Program-made: the position numbers and the translations under genes
From: Flavobacterium johnsoniae
Lineage (GTDB): Bacteria > Bacteroidota > Bacteroidia > Flavobacteriales > Flavobacteriaceae
Direction: 5' to 3'
Length of the DNA stretch: 64,000 bases
Assembly (NCBI RefSeq): GCF_030388325.1
Contig: NZ_CP103794.1
Coordinates: 2,914,001-2,978,000, forward strand
In this document: piece after piece, positions 53,424 through 60,974 of the stretch
Numbering within the stretch: the stretch's first letter is position 1
Layout of the letters: every line of letters begins with the position of its first letter
The notes under the pieces: model-generated
Databases searched by the model: none
The model's input: only the letters and a program-made list of their open reading frames with translations
Told to the model about the DNA's origin: nothing

Positions 53424-53527
53424 TTTGTCATTTCGACGAAGGAGAAATCTTCGTTGCTAGATTGACAAAGAATGGATTCTCATTGCCGAGTTACTTGCGA
53501 AGATTTCTCCTTCGTCGAAATGACAAA
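53424..53527. repeat. Perfect 30-bp inverted repeat, GTCATTTCGACGAAGGAG type
   Basis: Arms at 53424-53453 and 53498-53527 are exact complements, 30 bases each, around a 44-base loop. The word GTCATTTCGACGAAGGAG is reminiscent of the GTCATTGCGAGGAA repeat at 2108-2180. It may act as a terminator for folP. Confidence 0.9.
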
Positions 53528-53553
53528 CTTTGTGTAAAATGAATTTTAAAAAT

Positions 53554-54186
53554 ATGAAATACTTTACCCTAATTATAGCTTTCCTACTTTTCTCCTGCGG
53601 AAAAAAAGAAGACGTTTTACTTCCAAAATCAAACATCACAATTGTAAAAGATGTGCAAGATCTTTCGCCAATTTATATCTTTTTCAAAGTTGAAGGAAAA
53701 GATACAATTGCAGATGTAAATCGAAAAAGCAGTATTATTTCGACCAATTGGATTTTGAATATTGACAAACGTCTGCCTTTAAAATTGGTAATTCCAGAAG
53801 TAATGAAATTGCAGGAAAAAAAGCGAGCAGATAGCGCCCACAAAAATGAAAATGCCGAAAATTATTATTCTTACGCAGATTCTATTGGGAAAAATCTAGC
53901 CTTTTTGCCTTTCACGAAAGTGTTTTATAAAATGGAGAAACCTACAGCAGGAAGTTTTGTAGTTTACTTTAAAAAGGGAAAACAACAGGTTTTTATGGGG
54001 AATAAGGAAATAAAAATAGCAGAAATATTAAAGTATTTTTATAGCATAAAGTTTGAAAAAGTGCCAAATCTGGTGTTTCTATTTGATAAGGAAATGAGTT
54101 ATGAAGATTATATTCAATATAAAATTCTACTTCAAAAAGATGTAACTCACAATCTTGATGTGCTTCCTGTAGAATTCATTTTTTAA
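53554..54186 (+). CDS. Lipoprotein of unknown function
   Basis: 210 residues from 53554, where a signal peptide with lipobox LLFSCG (Cys near 15) begins; upstream in-frame starts at 53530 and 53539 only add residues ahead of it and the first lies beside the repeat. The mature part is hydrophilic with many Lys and Glu, with the block PIYIFFKVEGKDTIADVNRKSSIISTNWIL. I do not recognise a family. Between folP and rlmH, convergent with rlmH. Confidence 0.78.
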   Translation: MKYFTLIIAFLLFSCGKKEDVLLPKSNITIVKDVQDLSPIYIFFKVEGKDTIADVNRKSSIISTNWILNIDKRLPLKLVIPEVMKLQEKKRADSAHKNENAENYYSYADSIGKNLAFLPFTKVFYKMEKPTAGSFVVYFKKGKQQVFMGNKEIKIAEILKYFYSIKFEKVPNLVFLFDKEMSYEDYIQYKILLQKDVTHNLDVLPVEFIF

Positions 54187-54211
54187 CTTGAAACTTTAAA
54201 CCTGAAACAAA
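54185..54211. repeat. CTTGAAA/CCTGAAAC interspersed repeat
   Basis: ACTTGAAACTTTAAACCTGAAAC lies in the 28-base gap between the convergent lipoprotein and rlmH genes. Same family as 52495-52586. Confidence 0.6.
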
Positions 54212-54214
54212 AAG

Positions 54215-54688
54215 TTACTGATGATGATAAGGTTCATTTCTTAAAATCGTGAATCCTCTATACAATTGTTCGATAAAAAATAAACGAACCATTTGGTGCG
54301 AGAACGTCATCAGCGAAAGCGAAACTTTTCCTTGGGCTTTTTTGTAAACGGTTTCAGAAAATCCGTAAGGACCGCCAATTACGAAAACTAAAGTTTTAAC
54401 ACCCGAATTCATTTTCTTTTGTAGTTCTTCAGAAAAACCAACGCTTGAGAATGTCTTTCCGTTTTCATCCAACAAAATCAATTGATCAGTTGCTGAAAGT
54501 TTAGACAGAATTAATTCGCCTTCTTTTTCTTTTTGCTGACTTTCAGATAAGTTTTTTACGTTTTTGATGTCAGGAATAATTTCCAAATCAAATTTGATGT
54601 AAAATGATAAACGCTTGGTATAGTCGTCAATCAAAGTTTGAAGCGATTTATTATCTGTTTTGCCTATTGCTATAAGTTTGATATTCAT
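54215..54688 (-). CDS. rlmH: 23S rRNA (pseudouridine1915-N3)-methyltransferase
   Basis: 157 residues, the complete RlmH length. A SPOUT knotted methyltransferase: MNIKLIAIGK at the start, LILLDENGKTFSS, the S-adenosylmethionine loop FVIGGPYGFSETV near residue 103, and the C-terminal LSLMTFSHQMVRLFFIEQLYRGFTILRNEPYHHQ, the family's invariant tail. Methylates the pseudouridine made by RluD at 23S position 1915, linking it with the rluD-type gene at 5505. Confidence 0.97.
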   Translation of the reverse strand: MNIKLIAIGKTDNKSLQTLIDDYTKRLSFYIKFDLEIIPDIKNVKNLSESQQKEKEGELILSKLSATDQLILLDENGKTFSSVGFSEELQKKMNSGVKTLVFVIGGPYGFSETVYKKAQGKVSLSLMTFSHQMVRLFFIEQLYRGFTILRNEPYHHQ

Positions 54689-54734
54689 TGGTTAAAATTT
54701 TTAGTTTCGAATTATACTAATTCGCACGAATTTT

Positions 54735-54873
54735 ATTAAACACATGGAGGCATAGTTTCTCTTTGTCTAAAACGGCGTTTCACTAATTGAAATGCACATA
54801 GCTATGTGTGAAAGCTTGCTTTTTTAGTAATCTTAAAAAGGAATAATAAAATATATGTTTCTATGTGTTTAAT
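54735..54873. repeat. AAACACAT...CTATGTGTTT repeat element
   Basis: ATTAAACACATGGAGGCATAG (54735-54755) and its near complement at 54852-54873 enclose a 14-bp perfect palindrome CACATAGCTATGTG (54795-54808). The words CTATGTGTTT and ACATAGCTATGTG look like interspersed repeat units. Part of the 412-base gap 54689-55100. Confidence 0.65.
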
Positions 54874-54909
54874 TTTTCAATACAAAGCTTATTTTTTTAA
54901 ATCTGTGCG

Positions 54910-55059
54910 CTACGTTTTTTTATTTTCAAAAACCGTTTCGAAATGTTCTACAATTGGAAATAGTTCATAATAATGATGCAAAATCTTTTTCCATTCTAAA
55001 TATGCTTCAGAAGTTCTAAAACTAATTGTATGATCTTCAAGTGTATATTGGTAATTATC
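54910..55059 (-). pseudogene. Truncated coding fragment
   Basis: On the minus strand, the frame from 55059 reads DNYQYTLEDHTISFRTSEAYLEWKK... for 49 codons to a TAG at 54910, with protein-like composition but no start. Its upstream codon is a stop inside a CCTAACAGG...CTGCTAGG palindrome-like sequence at about 55055-55085. It may be the last part of a gene whose 5' end was replaced by a repeat. I do not recognise the protein family. Confidence 0.45.
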
Positions 55060-55100
55060 CTAACAGGTTTCAAAAATCTGCTAGGTATTTTTAAGCTTTG

Positions 55101-56516
55101 TTAATTTTTAGAAAATTTCGTTTCAAAAGCTTTAAAACGATTATCTAAATCTTTAATCAATTGTTTTTTAACCGATTCATCTTGAATGAAGCTGTAATTG
55201 ATGCTGTTATAAACGTATTTTTTAATTGTTTCGTAATTAACATCAGGATATCTTTTCGCTAATAAAACATATTGTTCTGTCATATTGCTTCTTAAAATTC
55301 CCGCGTCATCTGTACTGATTACAATTGGTACATTAAATTCTTTATAAAGCGTAAACGGATGTCTGTTTTCTTTTACTTTCAAAATGAATTCATTACTGGT
55401 CAAATTAATCTCAATCGGTATGTTTTTCTGAGCCATATATTTCAATAAATCATACGAATTAGCCTCGTAAGCAATATCCACTCCGTGACCAATTCTATTT
55501 GCGCCAGCGACATAAATAGCATCGTTTATGTGCCAAGTCAATTCTTCTGGTTGAACCAAACCTAAAGTTAATTCGCCCGCGTGAAGTGTGTATTTTACGT
55601 TTGGAAATTTAGAGTGGCAATATTTAAACATTACCATGTGAAGCCAATAATCTTTCATAGAATTTTCGCCATGTTCTGGAGAAACGATGTTTACACCTGC
55701 AGTCAGTTTACTTTCGCTTGACGAAATGAAAGCAATCACTAGATTTTTGAATAAATCAACAGGCTCCATAAAACGTAGCACAAAGTTCTGATAACGCATT
55801 GTAAATTTGTCGTCATCTATTTTTAAATCTTTATGAAGTTTTGCTAGGAAATTAGTATTGAAATCATTGGCGTACTTTTTTGCTTCTTTTTTCTCAAGAG
55901 ATTTATATAAATCATCTAAAAGTTTGAGAACAGATTTTTCATCCTTTTGATTTGCTGCCTGACGTAATTTGTTATTAAAATCAGTCAAATCTGAAACATT
56001 CATGTCGCACGGAATTGTTGACAATTGCGTTTCGAGATAAAGAACATTTTCTGCAATAGCACGTTTTTTTAGTTCCAGCATTCCTTCTGCAAAATGACCT
56101 TTAATTGTAGGTTCAAATTTCATAAAAGAATCAAAAAACTGATCGTCTGAAGGTACAGAACCATTATAATCTTTAATCGACCAAGTCTGCATAACTTGTT
56201 GTTGATAATAGTCTAATTTTCCTTTGTTTTTAAGAGAAGTAAAGCTTTCCCAGTTTCCTTTTTCAGGTTTAGTTTTAGAAACTTCCATAGTTTCTAAGTT
56301 CAAGTAAAAATCTTCTGCAATGGCTCTTTCTAAAAGCGGTTCTGCGTAAACTGATCCTGAAAAATGGTGGTGTAAATCGCCTCCTTTTGGCATTTGTTGA
56401 AAAAAAGCTGTTAAGAGAGCTTCATTATTTCTGATTTTTTCTAAATAATTCTCAGCCGATTGAGAAAAGCCGATTTGTGTTATAAAAATACAGAAAAGCG
56501 TAATTATCCTTGTCAT
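55101..56516 (-). CDS. Exported adenosine-deaminase-like protein
   Basis: 471 residues. An N-terminal signal peptide (MTRIITLFCIFITQIGFSQ) precedes an adenosine/AMP deaminase TIM barrel. Zinc and catalytic residues are visible: GDLHHHFSGSVY (HxH), YTLHAGELT (His-Ala-Gly-Glu), NRIGHGVDI, and VISTDDAGILRSN (DD). Length is above cytosolic Add proteins (about 330) because of the leader and extra helices near residues 90-240. Deaminates adenosine, or a related purine, outside the cytosol. A perfect -7 element TATATTTG (minus strand 56545-56538) is upstream. Confidence 0.88.
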   Translation of the reverse strand: MTRIITLFCIFITQIGFSQSAENYLEKIRNNEALLTAFFQQMPKGGDLHHHFSGSVYAEPLLERAIAEDFYLNLETMEVSKTKPEKGNWESFTSLKNKGKLDYYQQQVMQTWSIKDYNGSVPSDDQFFDSFMKFEPTIKGHFAEGMLELKKRAIAENVLYLETQLSTIPCDMNVSDLTDFNNKLRQAANQKDEKSVLKLLDDLYKSLEKKEAKKYANDFNTNFLAKLHKDLKIDDDKFTMRYQNFVLRFMEPVDLFKNLVIAFISSSESKLTAGVNIVSPEHGENSMKDYWLHMVMFKYCHSKFPNVKYTLHAGELTLGLVQPEELTWHINDAIYVAGANRIGHGVDIAYEANSYDLLKYMAQKNIPIEINLTSNEFILKVKENRHPFTLYKEFNVPIVISTDDAGILRSNMTEQYVLLAKRYPDVNYETIKKYVYNSINYSFIQDESVKKQLIKDLDNRFKAFETKFSKN

Positions 56517-56537
56517 ACTCTAAGTTTAAATTACGCG

Positions 56538-56545
56538 CAAATATA
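56538..56545 (-). promoter_or_regulatory. Bacteroidota -7 element (TATATTTG) for the deaminase gene
   Basis: Perfect TAnnTTTG on the minus strand, 22 bases upstream of the start codon at 56516. Confidence 0.55.
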
Positions 56546-56578
56546 CGAGTTTTCGGAGAATTTTGAAAATTGAATTTT

Positions 56579-56696
56579 GTTGCGTTGTTTTTTTAACGCA
56601 AAGAACGCAAGGTTTTTATTCCAAGCTTAACTTAATATAAACGCAAAGTTCGCAAAGCTTTGTCTAAAAAACTCTGCGAACTTTGCGGTTCAAAAA
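56579..56696. repeat. CGCAAAGTTCGCAAAG inverted repeat (copy 2)
   Basis: 16-bp arms (56642-56657, 56672-56687) match with one mismatch. TTTAACGCAAAGAACGCAAGG on the left is a variant of the same words. The copy at 1293-1410 has the same composition and the same CTTAG-type neighbour. Confidence 0.7.
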
Positions 56697-56697
56697 A

Positions 56698-56733
56698 ACT
56701 TAGAACCTTAGAACCTCAGAATCTTAGAGGCTT
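56698..56733. repeat. CTTAGAAT-type tandem repeat (copy 5)
   Basis: Units CTTAGAAC, CTTAGAAC, CTCAGAAT, CTTAGAGG run into the minus-strand stop codon of the GNAT gene at 56733. Confidence 0.75.
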
Positions 56734-57017
56734 CAAGAAAAAAGTACATCACGTATTTCTTCAACTTTATCAAAAACGCTTTTTGCAAAAGGACAAAGCG
56801 GAATAATTTTTAAGTTGTTTGCTCTTGCATAATCTACCGCTGCCATAACTAGTTTTTTGCCGACACCTTTTCCGTTAAAATCTGGGCTTACTTCTGTATG
56901 ATCAATAATAAATTTGCTGTCTCCGGCCCAAGTGTAAGTCATTTTTCCGGCTTCTTTTCCGTCTTCTAGGGCTTCAAAATAGCCTTTTCTGATATCATTT
57001 ATTTGTTGAATTTCCAT
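56733..57017 (-). CDS. GNAT-family N-acetyltransferase, small (YjdJ-like)
   Basis: 94 residues, a short GNAT domain: DHTEVSPDFNGKGVGKKLVMAAVDYARANN carries the acetyl-CoA loop (G-x-G-x-G/K-x-L), and PLCPFAKSVFDK is the C-terminal block of the small group sometimes called YjdJ or N-acetyltransf_CG. Too short for a typical substrate domain; may acetylate small amines or act with partners. Third gene of the pirin, OsmC, GNAT operon, starting 5 bases after OsmC. Confidence 0.88.
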   Translation of the reverse strand: MEIQQINDIRKGYFEALEDGKEAGKMTYTWAGDSKFIIDHTEVSPDFNGKGVGKKLVMAAVDYARANNLKIIPLCPFAKSVFDKVEEIRDVLFS

Positions 57018-57022
57018 ATTAT

Positions 57023-57418
57023 TTATACTAAAGAAGTTTCTATTTTAATTGTGTTTATTAGTGTTTTATGAACAGGACAACTGTTGGCAATTTTTAAAAT
57101 TCGTTGTTTTTGCGCATCGTCTACATTTCCTGTAATTAAGATTTTGGTTGAAAATAAAGAAACAGTATGTTCTTCATTTTTTTCAAAATCTACCCAAATC
57201 GAAAGTTCTGAAACGTCCCAAGCTTTGCGGTCAATATACATTCGCAACGTAATTAAAGTGCACGAAGCTAGAGAAGAAGCCAGAAGTTCAAACGGACTAA
57301 AACCTAAATTTTTTCCGCCTATTTCTTGCGGTTCGTCAGAAATTAAAATATTACCTGTTTTAGAAGTTATTTCTGTGCGATATTTTCTTGTATCGATTGT
57401 TGCTTTAATTGTATCCAT
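57023..57418 (-). CDS. OsmC-family peroxide/redox protein
   Basis: 131 residues. The OsmC fold is seen in KNLGFSPFELLASSLASCTLITLRMYIDRK (the first reactive Cys in SSLASC near residue 53) and in KIANSCPVHKTL with the second Cys near 116. Members reduce organic hydroperoxides with these two cysteines. Cytosolic. Middle gene of a three-gene operon with pirin and GNAT; its stop is 5 bases before the GNAT start. Confidence 0.92.
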   Translation of the reverse strand: MDTIKATIDTRKYRTEITSKTGNILISDEPQEIGGKNLGFSPFELLASSLASCTLITLRMYIDRKAWDVSELSIWVDFEKNEEHTVSLFSTKILITGNVDDAQKQRILKIANSCPVHKTLINTIKIETSLV

Positions 57419-57421
57419 AAG

Positions 57422-58303
57422 TTATTTGATTCTTGGTTCTGGTAATGGCACAAATTCGGTTTCGCCAGGAACTTTTGGAAAAGTCTGTTCTGTCCAATCT
57501 TTTTTGGCTTTTTCGATGAGGTTTTTATCTGAGGAAACGAAATTCCAAAAGATAAAATGTTCTTCAGGAAAAGGCTGTCCACCAAAAATGTAAACTGTAG
57601 AGTTTTCGGCAATTTCAAATTCACAAAGAGAAGCTTCAGTTGTAATTAAAATTTGTCTCGGATCATAAACATGTTCGCCATTTTTTATACTTCCTTCTAA
57701 AATGTATAATCCACTTTCGCCGAATAAATCTTTTCCAATATTGATTTTTTTAGCTTCTTTGCTTTTAATTTCAATAAAGTATAACGGACTGTAAACAGGA
57801 ACTGGCGATTTTTTGCCAAAAGCTTCACCCGCAATCAATTTATATGAAACTCCGTCTTCTTCCCAAGCCGGAATATCATCTGCTTCAACATGCGTAAAAT
57901 TAGGTTCCATTTGTTCCAATTCTTTTGGAAGTGCCACCCAGATTTGTAATCCGTGAAGCATTTTATCTGAATGTCTTAAATATTCTGGCGTTCTTTCAGA
58001 GTGAACAATTCCTTTTCCGGCAGTCATCCAGTTTACGGCGCCAGGTTTTATTTCTAATTCCGTTCCTAAACTGTCGCGGTGCATAATGCTTCCTTCAAAC
58101 AAAAAAGTCAAAGTTGAAAGTCCGATATGTGGGTGCGGCGGAACATCCATATTTTCATGATCACTTAAATGCGCAGGTCCCATATGATCGATAAAAATAA
58201 ATGGTCCTACAGCTCTTTTTTCACGGAAAGGCAATAAACGCCCAACCATAAAGTTGCCAATATTGGCAGCACGTTCTTCGATAATTAAACTGATATTTGA
58301 CAT
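57422..58303 (-). CDS. Pirin-family cupin protein
   Basis: 293 residues, double cupin. Metal residues are visible in PFIFIDHMGPAHLSDHENMDVPPHPHIGLSTLTFLFEGSIMHRDS (first cupin, HxH and the Glu), the usual pirin pattern, and MTAGKGIVHSERTPE. E. coli YhaK/YhhW-type pirins act as quercetinase or redox sensors; here the role is unknown. First gene of the operon, with a -7 element (TAATTTTG, minus strand 58337-58330) 27 bases upstream. Confidence 0.93.
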   Translation of the reverse strand: MSNISLIIEERAANIGNFMVGRLLPFREKRAVGPFIFIDHMGPAHLSDHENMDVPPHPHIGLSTLTFLFEGSIMHRDSLGTELEIKPGAVNWMTAGKGIVHSERTPEYLRHSDKMLHGLQIWVALPKELEQMEPNFTHVEADDIPAWEEDGVSYKLIAGEAFGKKSPVPVYSPLYFIEIKSKEAKKINIGKDLFGESGLYILEGSIKNGEHVYDPRQILITTEASLCEFEIAENSTVYIFGGQPFPEEHFIFWNFVSSDKNLIEKAKKDWTEQTFPKVPGETEFVPLPEPRIK

Positions 58304-58329
58304 GTGGTATTTTTTATTTGATTTGAAAA

Positions 58330-58337
58330 CAAAATTA
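58330..58337 (-). promoter_or_regulatory. Bacteroidota -7 element (TAATTTTG) for the pirin operon
   Basis: Perfect TAnnTTTG on the minus strand, 27 bases upstream of the pirin start. No good -33 TTG at 17-23 bases. Confidence 0.45.
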
Positions 58338-58461
58338 CAGTTGTGATAGAAATCTGTAACTTAATTTAGATTAAGAAAGCTTGTTTTTTTTTTTGATTTA
58401 TAAAAGTAAGGAAAAACGTTGGTTAAGTTTTTACGTGATGATTAAATTTAATTTCAAAAAG

Positions 58462-58607
58462 TCCCAGAGGTAGGAAATATTTGTAGAATAATAAGGTTGC
58501 CACAACGACAAAGCTCCAGTGGGGCGAAATAAATATGTCGCTCCGCTGGAGCTCTTTTGTGGAAGACGATAATATTGGCTATAAATATTCTGCTCCCCTG
58601 GAGCATT
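58462..58607. repeat. Multi-unit CCAGAGG/CCAGCGG element (copy 2)
   Basis: TCCCAGAGGTAGGAAATATTTGTAG, GCTCCAGTGGGGCGAAATAAATATGTCGC, and CTATAAATATTCTGCTCCCCTGGAG form three variants in mixed orientation. 58513-58526 pairs with 58539-58552 as a 14-bp stem with two mismatches. It fills most of the 316-base gap 58304-58619, which holds no gene. Confidence 0.75.
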
Positions 58608-58619
58608 TAAATTGGAATA

Positions 58620-59720
58620 TTAATCAATCAATTCAAATTCCAAAACTTCACTCTCAGTTCCATTAATAATAATAGACAATTGATGAGTTCCTGTATGAAA
58701 AACACGTGTCGTAATCAATTTAAAAGATTGATTTCTTTCAATTTTAGTTAATTGATTCGGATGATAAATTTTCTCACTTATTTTAAACACTTTTTTAGCC
58801 AAATGTCCTTTTGCTTTTTTATAATGAACAGCGTATTCTAAACGAACTGTTTTTGGTTCTATATTTTTGTTATTTAAGTGAAAGTGAAACTGCAAATAAT
58901 CTCCAATTTTTACAGTTGGAGTTTTAATTTCAAATAAAGAAAGTTCAATATTCGTGCTTTCTAAACCATAATGACTTAAAATTTCTGGATGTCCTTGTTT
59001 TAATAAAGTTCTGCATCCGTGTTTAATAATTCCGTCTGTTTCTTTGCTGTATCCTTTCCATTTATTGGCGATTTCTAATACAATCTTCGGATTATCTTTC
59101 GCAATATCATTTAAATTATTGGCAACGCTTCGGCGAACATATTCGGAAGGATCGTTTTTTAAATTTTCTAAAATAGGTAAAATAGAAGAAGGATCTTTTT
59201 TCAAAAACGGAATCGCCATTGCCCACGGTAATCTTGGGCGCGAACCTTCGCTTGCTAATCTTCGAACGTGATGATTTTCGTGTAATGACCATTTTACCAT
59301 TTCATCGATCATTTGTTCTTTGTATTTTATAATGAAAGGGCGAACGGCAAATTCACAGCTTATAAATTGAGTTATAGAAACAAAGGCTTTTGCAGAGGTT
59401 TTGAAATCGTCTAAACCATACATTTCAATGTAATCAGCAAAAAAAATGAAAGCTAAATTGCTGTCTACGAAATTATTTTTCTTTAGATTTTCGATTATTT
59501 TATCAATTAAAGCAACGGCTTCAGGAAAATTTTGCGGCATAAATTGATGAAACACAACTGTTGTATGTTTCATTCGTTCTTTCCATTCTTTTTGAGCAAA
59601 ATCACCTTCGTAAATTGCTTCAATAAATTTTTGTTTGTTGAATTTTGGATGCACTTCGGCGACAGCCTGACTAAATTTTTCGTAAAAAGAAACCGAGTAA
59701 ATATCTTTAATTAATCCCAT
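58620..59720 (-). CDS. HEAT-repeat DNA alkylation repair protein (AlkC/AlkD-like)
   Basis: 366 residues from 59720. The longer start at 59744 is a TTG that overlaps the -7 element TATCTTTG (minus strand 59749-59742), so 59720 is preferred. The body is all helical HEAT-like repeats; EMVKWSLHENHHVRRLASEGSRPRLPWA near residue 170 is the AlkC/AlkD-type conserved block. Family members remove 3-methyladenine and 7-methylguanine from DNA. The last 100 residues form a beta-rich C-terminal domain, as in some AlkC proteins with Ig-like tails. Substrate preference not certain. Confidence 0.87.
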   Translation of the reverse strand: MGLIKDIYSVSFYEKFSQAVAEVHPKFNKQKFIEAIYEGDFAQKEWKERMKHTTVVFHQFMPQNFPEAVALIDKIIENLKKNNFVDSNLAFIFFADYIEMYGLDDFKTSAKAFVSITQFISCEFAVRPFIIKYKEQMIDEMVKWSLHENHHVRRLASEGSRPRLPWAMAIPFLKKDPSSILPILENLKNDPSEYVRRSVANNLNDIAKDNPKIVLEIANKWKGYSKETDGIIKHGCRTLLKQGHPEILSHYGLESTNIELSLFEIKTPTVKIGDYLQFHFHLNNKNIEPKTVRLEYAVHYKKAKGHLAKKVFKISEKIYHPNQLTKIERNQSFKLITTRVFHTGTHQLSIIINGTESEVLEFELID

Positions 59721-59741
59721 AAATTTTGCTTGATTGAACCT

Positions 59742-59749
59742 CAAAGATA
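59742..59749 (-). promoter_or_regulatory. Bacteroidota -7 element (TATCTTTG) for the alkylation repair gene
   Basis: Perfect TAnnTTTG 21 bases upstream of the ATG at 59720; it decides against the upstream TTG start. Confidence 0.6.
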
Positions 59750-60025
59750 TTTAATGTTCGTTAAATTTTCTACCATTAAGGCATTAAGTTTATTAAGTTT
59801 TGTGCTTAATTTCTCTTTAATAAGTTACTTGTTTAAAAAAGAAATATTTTGCAATCATTGTTTAATGAAAGGGAAGAAGTGGCACTAAGAATTCGAACTT
59901 AATTTTCTTAATTTCTTAATGGTTAAAAAAGAAAATTTTAATGTTTTGAAAAATTTTTCATGTTAATGAAGCTTTCAAATCCATAAAATATATCCTAATT
60001 TAGCATTATTATTAAAAATAGAAAA

Positions 60026-60883
60026 ATGATAAGCAAAGCTCAATTTCAAGCCGAATTACAACTTTTAATTACTAATGCCATCAGAGAAGATGTTGGTCCA
60101 GGCGATTACAGTTCGCTTGCCTGTATTCCTAATACAGCTCATGGTCAGGCGAAATTATTAGTAAAAGATCAAGGAATTATTGCTGGTGTTGAACTTGCTA
60201 AAATGATATTTGAATATGTAGATTCGAATTTGAAAGTGAAAACTTTTATTGAAGACGGAACGCACGTAGAATACGGAGAAGTTGTTTTTGAAGTTTCTGG
60301 AAGCTCTCAATCTATTTTAAAAGCCGAAAGAGTGGTTTTGAATACGATGCAAAGAATGTCTGCAATTGCTACAAAAACAAATCATTTGATGCAGCTTTTA
60401 GAAGGCACAAATGCAAAAATATTAGATACGCGTAAAACAACTCCAAATTTTAGAGTGGCTGAAAAATGGGCTGTAAAAATAGGAGGAGGCGAAAACCATC
60501 GTTATGCTTTGTACGATATGATTATGCTGAAAGATAATCATATTGATTTTGCAGGCGGAATTACGCGCGCTATTGCTAAAACAAAAGAGTATTTAAAAGA
60601 AAATAATCTGGATTTGAAGATTATTGTTGAAGCTCGAAATTTAGATGAAATTAGAGAGATTTTGCAAAGTGATGGAGTTCATAGAATTCTGATTGATAAC
60701 TTTAATTATGAAGATACAAAAACGGCTGTAAAATTAATTGGATCAAAATGCCAAACAGAATCTTCAGGAAATATTAGCGAAAAAACCGTTCGCGAATATG
60801 CATTGTGCGGAGTAAATTATATTTCTTCCGGGGCTTTGACGCATTCTGTTTATAACATGGATTTGAGTTTGAAAGCGTTTTAA
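60026..60883 (+). CDS. nadC: Nicotinate-nucleotide diphosphorylase (carboxylating)
   Basis: Makes nicotinate mononucleotide from quinolinate and PRPP in NAD synthesis. 285 residues. Signatures: AIREDVGPGDYSSLACIP, the LNTMQRMSAIATKTN region, DTRKTTPNFRVAEKWAVKIGGGENHRYALYDMIMLKDNHI (residues about 134-175), and ESSGNISEKTVREYALCGVNYISSGALTHS near the end, all as in NadC. Preceded by a 280-base gap that is A+T-rich and contains no gene. Confidence 0.97.
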   Translation: MISKAQFQAELQLLITNAIREDVGPGDYSSLACIPNTAHGQAKLLVKDQGIIAGVELAKMIFEYVDSNLKVKTFIEDGTHVEYGEVVFEVSGSSQSILKAERVVLNTMQRMSAIATKTNHLMQLLEGTNAKILDTRKTTPNFRVAEKWAVKIGGGENHRYALYDMIMLKDNHIDFAGGITRAIAKTKEYLKENNLDLKIIVEARNLDEIREILQSDGVHRILIDNFNYEDTKTAVKLIGSKCQTESSGNISEKTVREYALCGVNYISSGALTHSVYNMDLSLKAF

Positions 60884-60974
60884 GGAAGTTATGAGTTTTG
60901 AGTTATAAGTTATGAGTTTTGTAAATCTAAAATCTATCCCGAGGCTTCGGGACTAAAATCTAAAATCAAAAAAT
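60884..60974. repeat. Short direct repeats and a TCCCGA hairpin between nadC and yihY-type gene
   Basis: GTTATGAGTTTT occurs twice around GAGTTATAA, and AAATCTAAAATC occurs twice around a 6-bp stem TCCCGA/TCGGGA (60937-60942, 60947-60952). Reads like a cluster of interspersed repeat words. Confidence 0.55.

Noticed and set aside
57084..57593. Plus-strand frame across OsmC and pirin genes
   Set aside because: It runs across two genes in antisense, without a recognisable motif.
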